A stretch of DNA of 64,000 nt from Phialophora verrucosa (taxonomy: Eukaryota > Ascomycota > Eurotiomycetes > Chaetothyriales > Herpotrichiellaceae), in the NCBI GenBank assembly GCA_002099365.1, contig MSED01000009.1:62001-126000 (forward strand), given 5' to 3'. The translations under genes were made by a program, and so were the position numbers. This document shows positions 30,868 through 40,505 of this stretch, in pieces (the first letter of the stretch is position 1; each line of letters starts with the position of its first letter). Under the pieces are notes generated by a model. That model searched no databases and was not told where the DNA came from. It saw only the letters and a list, made by a program, of their open reading frames with translations.

Positions 30868-31481
30868 GGTCATCAGCTCTCATCCCGCACCTTCAGAGAG
30901 AAGGAGCGCTGAGCGATCAATGAAGAGGTTACACGAACAGATCAAGCGGCGGTGATGACAAATCACAGATACTTCTGAGGTCTCAAAGCCTTGAGCTGGA
31001 TGCAGGCGTCTCAAAAACGCATTGTAACCGCCAAGGCGGCCCTTGAAGGTGAAAAGGCAAGTCTGAGCCGTGGATTCTGGGTCTATCAGCCACGGCGATC
31101 GAGCTCATTGATTTCCGCAGCCATCGATGGATGCTACGGGATCATATGCAGTCATGCGCTTCAACAGTCCGCCTTGCATGTATTTCAGTGCGCAGCAATC
31201 GGAGCCAGCACCTCCTTTCTGCATGAGAACCTCCCGGACCTGATGTACCATTTGAGGATCTGTATGCGCCGGAGAAGAGCGAGGCTTCCTCTCCACTTTC
31301 ATCCCCACACATGAACTCAATCTACGTTTCTGGTCACACAGAAATTTTAGTGGCAGAATCCGGCCGCTCAAAGGGCGTGATGACGGAGCTGCATCTGCGA
31401 AGGTTGGAGAGTCAAAAATGGCTTTCCTCTGTGTTTCAGTCCAGATGTTTTGACAGAGAATAACCAGCGACGTAGCCGTCG
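30868..31481. other. Intergenic, no gene seen
   Basis: 614 bp between the ASNSD1-like gene and the first MFS gene. Short frames here have no recognisable content. Confidence 0.6.
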
Positions 31482-32909
31482 ATGGACCCCGCCTCCCTAC
31501 CGGCCGCCCAAGAGTCGGAGTCTAATGACCCAGCAAGGCATGAATCGGTATTCTTTACCGAGCATGGCAAGGACGAATCAGTGTCAGCAGCGCCTGCATT
31601 TCTAAACTCGCAAGCAAACGTCAATGACAGCGACAAGCGCGTCGACACGATCAACATCGAAGATCCTGAAACGAACCAGGTTCGCAACGACGACTTCCCT
31701 GAAGGCGGCCTTCAAGCATGGCTTGTCTTAACGGGTGCATGCCTCGCTCTGTTTGCGTCCTTCGGCTTTATGGTCTCCATCGGGATTGTCCAGGAATACC
31801 TTCAAAACCACCAACTCTCAGCCTACACATCCCGCGATATTGGCTGGATCCCCTCCGTTTTCGTCTACCTCGCCCTCGGCCTGGGCATATGGGTTGGTCC
31901 ACTCTTTGACCGTTATGGTCCACGTTGGATTGCCCTGCTCGGTAGCATTAGCTACATAGTCATGGTATTCCTGCTGGCCGAGTGTAAGAAGTACTGGCAC
32001 TTCCTACTTTGCCTGGGATTTCTAGGAGGAATCGGAGGCGCGACACTCACAACAACAAGTTTGGCAGTGGTGTCCCACTGGTTCAAGCGGCGACGAGGAC
32101 TTGCTCACGGTATCGCAATGGTTGGTTCATCGTTCGGCGGTTTCACGATCCCACTGATCCTGCGAGCGACGCTGCCGAAGTACGGTTACGCCTGGTCTAT
32201 GCGCATTCTAGGCTTTTTGTTCTTCGGCTGCTTGGCCATAGCGAACGTTTTGATGAAACCACGCCTTCCACCTTCTCCTGAGGCGAGGAAGCAAGCCATA
32301 ATCAGTCTCGGTTTGTTTGGGGACTTGAAGTTCACCTTCCTCACCATCAGCGTATTTGCATTTGAGATCGTCCTCTTTGGTGCGCTTGGGATTCTCCCGA
32401 CATACGCAAACTTCGACACCGGATACCCTCCCGACACAGGCTTTTACATCATCTCTGTGCTAAACGCAAGCAGCTGTTTCGGACGGATTATTCCAGGATA
32501 TGTCTCCGACTCGATTGGTCGGTTTAATACCTTGCTGGCTATGATCCTCTTCACACTTCTCCTTATGCTGATAATCTGGCTCCCCTTCGGACATAGTTCC
32601 CTCGCTGCACTATACGTTTTCTGCACATTGTTCGGATTCGGCACTGGCAGTTGGATGGCTCTTACACCGGCATGTATCGGTCAACTCTGTGAAGCCGAGC
32701 AATTTGGACGATATTATGGAACTTGCTACTTCATCGGGAGTTTAGCTGCATTGGTGTGTATCCCCATCAGTGGCCAGTTGGTAGAGGCAGCGGGTGCAAG
32801 GGTTATGGTGGGCTTTATGTGTGCTGTCACTGCCTTGGGTATGGGCACCTTTGTGCTAAGTCGGTGGGCTTGCCTTGGGTGGCGCTGGAGGTGGAGAGTG
32901 AAGGTCTAA
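31482..32909 (+). CDS. MFS transporter, monocarboxylate-transporter-like
   Basis: One exon, 475 aa. A hydrophilic N-terminal tail of ~75 residues precedes PEGGLQAWLVLTGACLALF, the usual first helix of fungal MCT-like (SLC16-related) porters, in which D/E-GG-x-x-AW is a hallmark. About 12 membrane helices can be counted, with GPLFDRYGPRW in the first inter-helix loop and HWFKRRRGLAHGIAMVGSS before helix 5. GRIIPGYVSDSIGR marks the start of the second half. Likely a plasma-membrane porter for a small carboxylate or related compound; substrate unknown. It is convergent with a second MCT-like gene. Confidence 0.88.
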   Translation: MDPASLPAAQESESNDPARHESVFFTEHGKDESVSAAPAFLNSQANVNDSDKRVDTINIEDPETNQVRNDDFPEGGLQAWLVLTGACLALFASFGFMVSIGIVQEYLQNHQLSAYTSRDIGWIPSVFVYLALGLGIWVGPLFDRYGPRWIALLGSISYIVMVFLLAECKKYWHFLLCLGFLGGIGGATLTTTSLAVVSHWFKRRRGLAHGIAMVGSSFGGFTIPLILRATLPKYGYAWSMRILGFLFFGCLAIANVLMKPRLPPSPEARKQAIISLGLFGDLKFTFLTISVFAFEIVLFGALGILPTYANFDTGYPPDTGFYIISVLNASSCFGRIIPGYVSDSIGRFNTLLAMILFTLLLMLIIWLPFGHSSLAALYVFCTLFGFGTGSWMALTPACIGQLCEAEQFGRYYGTCYFIGSLAALVCIPISGQLVEAAGARVMVGFMCAVTALGMGTFVLSRWACLGWRWRWRVKV

Positions 32910-33421
32910 GTCGGTGCTGGGAACACCAGGCAGAGAGAGTTGCACTCGCGCACTATCATTTGCTCATTGAGCAGCCATATTCAGGTGCAGTATGTGCAAT
33001 CGTCTGTTCGATATCTGTACACCCCTCAACGTGCTATATATACATGTGTGTACACATTTGCATTGTCTGATCAAGGTATTTACAGATTGTCCAACCAAGT
33101 GATACCGGGCCTGTAGACAGGGATTGCACGTCATTGATGCCACCCGCATGCCCGGCAGTCCATCGACTTCGACCGTCAACTAGGTCTCTCAATGAACCCA
33201 GGCCGTCTGCGACAACGTCGTATAGCCAAATTAGTCGCCCATGTACCACCAGTTCATGGGCTCTGGCCGAAGTGCGAATGTATCCAGGCTCATTTCTTGA
33301 CTGTCCGTTTTTTGGGTTGACTCGACACGAGCTCTGTGGTTGGATCCGTCTATCCTGTCGACGACAGCATACACCAGAGCACCATGCGGTGGATTTTGTT
33401 CTTCTAATTGCCACGAAATCT
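32910..33421. other. 3' intergenic region between convergent MFS genes
   Basis: 512 bp between two convergent stop codons, expected to hold both 3' UTRs. No gene seen. Confidence 0.6.
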
Positions 33422-34848
33422 TCAGCCGGACTCAATGTTCTTAATGTCGATTGGCTGCAAGGATCTTTCGACGCTTGATAGCGGTGGAGTTGGCTTATTA
33501 CAGCGTTTGTTCCCCCTCGCAATGGTGACTGCGGGATAGATGAGAAGCAAGCCTCCGAACAGACTGGCAGCACCGCCGAACAGCTGGCCGTGTGTGTAAT
33601 TGTCTGTCTTGGTCTCGACGAGGGCACCAGCAATCGGCCCCCCGATCAAGCCCGCGAAAGCTGCACCCGACCAAGCCATTCCCGTCCTTGCGCCAACGAC
33701 GCTTGGTGTTGGGGACATTAGAGGGACGACTGCAGCTGGGATGGCAACTGTGATACCTGCCATAAACCCCACAAGAATGGCCCACACTGTGATCCCGGCA
33801 ATGTCGTGGATTGCTATCCACCCAAGTATCAGAACGCCCAGACAGATACCTCCAGCTGAGAGGACGACTGCAGGGCCCACACTGTGCGCGATCACGGCAG
33901 GAAGAATCCGGCCGGCGAAGCTGCCCGCGTTGAGGATCGCCAAAAGGTAGAAGGAGTACGAGACACTCGTCTTGATCGAGACCTGGGCGTAGGGTGTGAC
34001 GAAGATTAGAGGTACCCAGTAGCCGAGGAAGACGAAGAACAAGCCTATGAATAACACCACAAATGGCGGCTCCCTGATCGCAGAAGGATCAAACATCGAT
34101 CCTTTGGGACGTCGATGTGTGGGATCAGGTCGAAGGAGGAAGTAGGTGGCTACTACCATCGCAAGGATTATGAAGCCAAAGATACGGTTGATCCAACCGA
34201 AACCTATCTCAGGCTGCAGTTCGCGGAACATGATGGGCAGCACAATACCCCCTATGGCCGCCCCAGATGAAGATCCGCCGATAGCGAGGGGACGCTGCTT
34301 TGCGTTGAATGTCTGGCTAATGACTGCAATCGACGGGATGTAAAGCATGCCGTTGCCTGGAACCTGGGTCAGTACGAAGATGGGTATGCACCAGACAATG
34401 CAAGCTCACCGAGGCCAATGCATACACCCTGAGTCAGGATGACTTGATAGTACTCCTTCGCAAGGCTTAACATCATAAAGCCAAACACAACCAGGGTACC
34501 TCCCACCACCAACAAGGTTCGGATATAGCCACGGTCATATAAAGCACCTGAGACGACCCCAGTAAAGCCCATCAAAGAGACTTGGACGGTGCCAATCCAT
34601 GATATGACAGACGGAGTATGGTCCGCAAGCATGTACTGCTGATAATAGCCCTGGTATGCACCAAAGGAAGATGCCACGCCCCATGTGATAAAGAAGATGA
34701 AGAAGGTTCCGATAATCCTGCAGATTTGCGTAAAGTTTCGTGGGCTAGCTCGACCAACGGGGACAGCGCCATCTTTGGTGACACCCGCCAGCTGCTCCCC
34801 GGGGGAGACGCTCAAGGCGGATATTTCTTCATCTTTCTCAGTTGTCAT
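33422..34848 (-). CDS. MFS transporter, monocarboxylate-transporter-like
   Basis: Two exons on the minus strand, 34848-34410 and 34356-33422, encode 457 aa; the 53-bp intron splits a Gly codon in GLGNGMLYIPS. The chosen start is MTTEKDEEIS; the frame is open further upstream to 35076 but that part has no helix or conserved segment. Twelve helices can be followed, including FITWGVASSFGAYQGYYQQY, KQRPLAIGGSSSGAAIGG and a late GMAWSGAAFAGLIGGPIAGA segment. This is the same superfamily as the convergent neighbour but clearly diverged, so it is not a recent tandem copy. Confidence 0.88.
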
Positions 34849-35405
34849 GACAATATGACCGTAGACTAGATGAGGCGTGCCGGGTTGTCTCTTCGGTTGA
34901 CTGAAAAGGAAAGAGAAGAGTCGGAGCACGCACTCAGCACCATGGCACTTTATGTGCCTCGAGGACCCCATCGGCATATAGCCCCGGCTCGTACTCCTCC
35001 ATCCCTGTGGCGGACCCCTTCGAAGCTGCCTAAGGCGGCGAGGGCTGCCCCCTACGTCGCTTGATCCTCCGTACACGGGCGCTCACTTCCGGCTGCATGA
35101 TGCGGCTCCAAAACATACAGATTCGCTCGACGCCTATCCGCAATTTTGTTTGGCTGCCTCCTTCATTCACTGACCACGCCGTCACTACCCTTTCAGCCTG
35201 GCTATTGTCACGACGTGAAACTTTCCCGTTGTCCAGCGTGAATACAACCCCCTCAGTCATCAATCTCCTACCTAGCCAGATGATTCGTGCCTTCACCAGA
35301 CTCCTCGTCCTTTGAAGCACTCTCACAAGCCGTTGAATCTGCCGACTGCCATCCCCTTGCCTTTTACTTTCTACCACCACGTTCGCATTCACACCCAGCA
35401 TCAAG
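34849..35405. promoter_or_regulatory. Divergent promoter between MFS and Pab2-like genes
   Basis: 557 bp between divergent starts. No other gene is supported; the upstream extension of the MFS frame into this stretch is treated as non-coding. Confidence 0.5.
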
Positions 35406-36261
35406 ATGTCCGACGAACTTGACGTCAGAGATGAGCACAAAGACACCCACGAAGATGGCGGTGAGGAGGAAGTAAGAGACAACGGCTCGCGGCGTTGAAG
35501 AGTCGCAGCCTCGCCGACAGAGCCTTGCGTTAACTATTGATACAGGAAGAGATTGCCGCGATGAAGAGGCGAGTGGCTGAGATGGAGTCTGAAGCCGCCA
35601 AGCTACGCGAAATGCAAAGTCACCTTGAACAGTCATCGGAAAGCGTGCCAAGGGAAGACCGCGAGGATGTGGACGCACGTAGCATCTTTGTCGGCAACGT
35701 GGACTACCAGGCGACGCCCGAAGAGATTCAAGCACATTTCGCGACCGGACCTGGGACAATCAACCGCGTTACAATCCTCCTTGACAAGTTCACTGGGCAT
35801 CCCAAAGGGTGGGTTTAAAATATCCAAGCACTTCCGCACAAGGCTTGTTTAAGAGCTGGACGCCTTCAAAGAAATCATTTCATGCTGCCTGGCAAGAGAT
35901 GGATTGCTAATGGAACTCGTCGCGCAGGTATGCATATGTGGAGTTCTCAGATCCAGGACTGGTGGCTCAGGCACTGGTGCTCAATGAAAGTACCTTCCGT
36001 GGACGTGCACTGAAGGTCTGTGACAAGACGAGAAATGTTGGAGACACAATGCTGACGAGACCCGCGCAGGTTGTGCCTAAACGTACCAATCTTCCGGGCA
36101 TGACGCGAGGCAGAGGGAGAGGCGGCCCTCCGCGCGGCGGTCGAGGAGGGTTTGGCGGACGAGGAGGTTTCGGGGGCGGCTATGGCGGTGGCTATGGTGC
36201 ACCAAGAGGGAGTCCACGAGGCGGGTTTAGAGGACGCGGCCGTGGGTTTGCACCGTATTGA
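35406..36261 (+). CDS. pab2: Nuclear poly(A)-binding protein, Pab2/PABPN1-like
   Basis: Exons 35406-35471, 35546-35808 and 35928-36261 encode 220 aa. An acidic N-terminus (HEDGGEEEEEIAAM) leads into a coiled coil (MKRRVAEMESEAAKLREMQ). One RRM follows, with RNP2 SIFVGNVDY and RNP1 KGYAYVEF; the RNP1 codons are rejoined by splicing of intron 2. The C-terminus is an RGG/GFGG-rich tail of the arginine-methylated kind. This acidic-coil-RRM-RGG order is that of fission yeast Pab2 and animal PABPN1, which bind nuclear poly(A) and act in RNA maturation and decay. Size fits the family. Confidence 0.93.
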
Positions 36262-37224
36262 GCGACATCGGAGTTTGCCCCAGTCTCGAGAACGTCGTTT
36301 ACAATGTGGCACGCGACACGATTAGGCACTGGCAGGGCTACGATCCTTTCAGGGAGTCTCCCGACTGCATTGGCGCCGGGGATCAGGGCATACTGAAAGC
36401 GAGCTCTAGTCGACCTGAGAGGATTGCTACCCGAAGGGTGGTGCAGGTTTAGTGGCTCATCAATCAGTCATCTTGGAATCAACCGGGTCAAATTGGATGC
36501 GCCAAAGGGCGGGAACTTGTAAGATTTATGGAATCAAACTGAGCAGATCTCAGTGGAAGCCTGAGCAGAACCACATTACCTTTGGAACGAGATTAATAAT
36601 GCCATGAGGAATTGGTCTTGATGAGCGGGATGGTTCCTCGCATTATTGAAAACCCAGTGCTAGAGTGTGTATATGAATGTTCGTGTCCGATGAATTCGAC
36701 CTGAACGTGGCCTCGCTGTCTCATTGGCCCCAATGACATAAGCGGCACGTTTCTTGCTCCATCAGCGCCGAACTTGTACACACTTTCTGTCTCCCGGTTG
36801 AAAGGGAAGGTCACCTCGATCTTGCCAGCAAGTCAGTTATCTCACTGCGACGGCGGCACCGTTGACCGGAATTATTTCTTATTATGCAAGCATGACCTGA
36901 GCGACGAGGTTGACTGCGTTTAGCCTTGCCTTCATACCGTACCTTCCGCTCTCTTAGCGTGACTGCGCCACCATTGAGACTACCAAAGTTCAGACGGCCA
37001 CCCAAGACTGATTAATTCACTGCCGAATACGATTGCGCGCCTTCAACGACATCAGTGTCCAACATCCATCACTTCCTCTACTCTGCAGTATCGCCATTGC
37101 GAAAGCCGACCCTGCAGACTGTGAATCCACCATCCCGACGCTGGTTTGAACCGAGTTACCCCGCCGGTTGCAGCTGTCCGCAGGCTACACTCCTGGACCA
37201 CGGCCCTGTGGTCAAGAATCCAGG
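36262..37224. other. Intergenic upstream of rsp5/hulA
   Basis: 963 bp covering the Pab2-like 3' UTR and the rsp5 promoter and 5' UTR. No additional gene was recognised. Confidence 0.55.
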
Positions 37225-40071
37225 ATGCCTGAAGCAAACCTGCCTGCGTACGTGGCCCTGATTGCATCAAGCATGAACCCCGACTGACTTCAGGATCCAG
37301 AGAGCCTAATCTGCGAGTAACAAGTCCGTCGAGTTCCTTTCTCTGGAGTCCATCCTGCCCTCGAAACTGACTTGGCACAGTTATTGCGGCTGACGGCCTG
37401 TACAAAAGAGATGTTTTCCGTGAGTCCGGCCCCCAAGAGCTACAGTGGCATGCATGCTAAGTAGATACAGGCTTTCCCGACCCGTTCGCTGTTGCGACCA
37501 TCTCCGGGGAGCAAACGAGGACAACTTCCGTCATCAGAAAGACTTTGAATCCCTATTGGAATGAAGTTTTTGACATGTACATGACCCAAGCCTAAGACCA
37601 TCGAGACACAAGGTTGACCATCAACTAGGAGAGTGACAGAAGACAGCATTTTGGCAATTCAGATCTTCGACCAGAAGAAGTTCAAGAAGAAGGACCAGGG
37701 CTTCCTCGGTGTCATCAACATCCGTATCGGCGATGTCATCGACCTGGACATGGGCGCAGACGGTATTCCACCAGTCTAGCAGAACTGGACCATCCACTAA
37801 CCGCTAGCTAGAAATGCTTACCAAGGATCTTAAGAAGTCCACGGATAACCTCGTCGTCCACGGGAAATTGATCGTCAATCTCTCCACGAACCTCTCAACG
37901 CCTCCACCTCAACAGAACCGTCCCGCCCCGAGCACCGCCCCGAGTGTGAATGGATCTTCAAGTCTCCATGCCGGCAGTAGCACCAATGTTAATCAAGCGC
38001 TCCCGGTCCGATCTAGAAGCCCCGCATCCCGGACAGCTACATCAGGCTCCGGAGACGCAAGGTCTTCGAGCACGGCCGTTAACCCACCAAATGCGCCATC
38101 ACAACCCAACGGCACTACTGGTGGTTCAAGGTCTGGCGGTTTCTCCTCTTTCGAGGACAGTCAGGGACGGTTGCCTGCAGGCTGGGAGCGTAGAGAAGAC
38201 AATTTGGGGAGGACTTATTACGTCGATCACAACACGAGGACCACAACATGGACTAGACCCTCCAACCATATGAGCGAGACCGAAGCACGCAACCGCGTGG
38301 AAGCCAATATGCAAATGGAGCGGACTCGTCACCAGAACCGAATGCTGCCCGAGGATCGCACGGGCGCCAACTCTCCTAACTTACAGGACTCCCGAGGATC
38401 GCCTCAGCCGCCGAATGCGGTGTCAATGATGGCAACCGGGGCAACAACTGCCGGAACAGGAGAACTTCCTGCTGGGTGGGAACAGAGACATACCCCCGAA
38501 GGTCGGGCTTATTTTGTCGACCACAACACTCGTACCACCACTTGGGTCGATCCCAGGAGACAGCAATATATCAGAATGTACGGCAATAATCCTGCCGGGA
38601 ACAACACCACCATCCAACAGCAGCCGGTTTCACAACTTGGCCCACTGCCCAGCGGGTGGGAAATGCGGCTCACCAATACTGCCCGCGTGTATTTCGTCGA
38701 TCATAACACCAAGACCACCACCTGGGATGATCCGCGACTACCATCCTCCTTGGATCAAGGTGTGCCGCAGTATAAGCGCGATTTCAGACGGAAATTGATC
38801 TATTTCCGCTCGCAACCGGCATTGCGCATCCTCTCGGGCCAGTGCCATATCAAAGTACGCCGTGGTGCGATTTTTGAGGACTCGTACGCCGAAATCATGC
38901 GACAGAGCGCAACCGACCTGAAGAAGCGACTAATGATCAAGTTTGACGGAGAAGATGGTCTCGACTACGGTGGTCTTTCTCGGTCAGTGTGCCTGACGAT
39001 CTGATCCTTATTTTCTACTAATGTTCGCCCAGCGAGTTCTTCTTCCTGCTTTCACACGAAATGTTCAATCCTTTCTACTGTTTGTTCGAATACTCAGCAC
39101 ATGACAACTATACTCTGCAAATCAACCCCCACTCTGGCATCAACCCGGAGCATCTGAATTATTTCAAATTCATCGGACGAGTGGTCGGCTTGGCGATCTT
39201 CCATCGTCGTTTCTTGGACTCTTTCTTCATCGGCGCGTTCTACAAGATGATGCTGCGAAAGAAAGTCACGATCAATGACATGGAAGGAGTGGATGAGGAA
39301 TACCACAAGAACTTGACTTGGATGTTGGACAATGACATTACCGACGTTCTTGACCAGACTTTTGCTATCGAAGATGAACAATTTGGTGAGACAAAGACGA
39401 TAGATCTCAAACCCGGCGGTCGAGACATCCCCGTTACGAATGAGAACAAAAGAGAATATGTTGAGTAAGTGCCCCTTTGACCGGTACAACTTACGAGTTT
39501 GGTTCACTGACCTCTCGCAGACTCCTCACGGAATGGAAGATTCAGAAACGTGTCGAAGAACAGTTCAATGCTTTCATCACCGGCTTCAACGAACTCATCC
39601 CCGCTGATCTAGTCAATGTCTTTGACGAGCGTGAACTCGAGCTTTTGATTGGCGGTATCGCCGATATCGATGTCGATGACTGGAAGAAGCACACCGACTA
39701 CCGCGGATACCAAGAACAAGATGAGGTCATCCAAAATTTCTGGAAAGTTATCAGGTCGTGGGACGCGGAGCAGAAGTCACGCTTGTTGCAGTTCGCTACT
39801 GGAACAAGTCGTATTCCTGTGAACGGTTTCAAGGATTTGCAGGGTAGCGACGGACCGAGGCGATTCACGATTGAGAAGGCCGGAGAGATCAATGCTCTTC
39901 CCAAGAGTCATACCTGGTACGTCTTGTGTGCCGACTGTTTGTTTTGGGATCATTCGCTAACTAGAAGCCAGCTTCAACCGTCTGGATCTTCCGCCCTACA
40001 AGACTTACGAAGCACTGAACGGCAAGCTTTCCACAGCTGTCGAAGAGACATTAGGCTTCGGCCAGGAATAG
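37225..40071 (+). CDS. hulA: NEDD4-family HECT E3 ubiquitin ligase
   Basis: Nine exons: 37225-37247, 37301-37323, 37381-37419, 37471-37576, 37629-37762, 37812-38982, 39033-39464, 39521-39916 and 39972-40071, giving 807 aa in frame. An N-terminal C2 domain (IIAADGLYKRDVFRFPDPF) is spread over the small exons. Three WW domains follow (LPAGWERREDN, LPAGWEQRHTP, LPSGWEMRLTN), each ending in TTTW-x-x-P/R. The HECT domain carries the catalytic Cys of SHTCFNRLDLPPYK at residue ~775, and the protein ends LGFGQE. This matches yeast Rsp5 and Aspergillus HulA, which ubiquitinate membrane transporters through PPxY adaptors. Exons 1-3 are 23, 23 and 39 nt; intron 2 uses a non-standard GTCCGT donor. Confidence 0.96.
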
Positions 40072-40505
40072 TCGGAGGCATTGAAGCTTGGACGACTCCT
40101 TGAGCGGATCGCAGTAAATAAGTCACATAGCAAAACAAAGGATGTGGTGTGGCAGAGGACAGGAGGACGGGCTTGCTTCACCTTGAGTGAGGTCTATGGA
40201 CGCAACGAAGTACAGCCAGTGGGCTAGCGTAATCTACGCTGAGCTGGTGATGAGAGAAGAGAGTTTGTCAATATGCACCGAGGGAACTAGACAAGTTGGG
40301 AGTCTTGTACAAGGATTTCTTGGGTCGGATCTCACACCTTTCTTGATGCGAAGGGCGATATTGGGCAACGGCGTGCCACGGAGGCGCCGGGGTAGCAGCG
40401 TACAGAAGCAGAGCGAGGCAAGCAGGTCCAGATGATGGAGTATTCGTTTTACAACCACTTGAGACCCATAATAAAATGCTCGCGTGTCCATTCGTACGAC
40501 GCAAT
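40072..40505. other. 3' intergenic region, convergent genes
   Basis: 434 bp between the stops of hulA and the PPPY-bearing gene. It should hold both 3' UTRs; nothing else seen. Confidence 0.6.

Noticed and set aside
34849..35076. N-terminal extension of the second MCT-like transporter
   Set aside because: The frame is open, but the extension lacks conserved sequence and the downstream MTTEKDEE start fits the family better.
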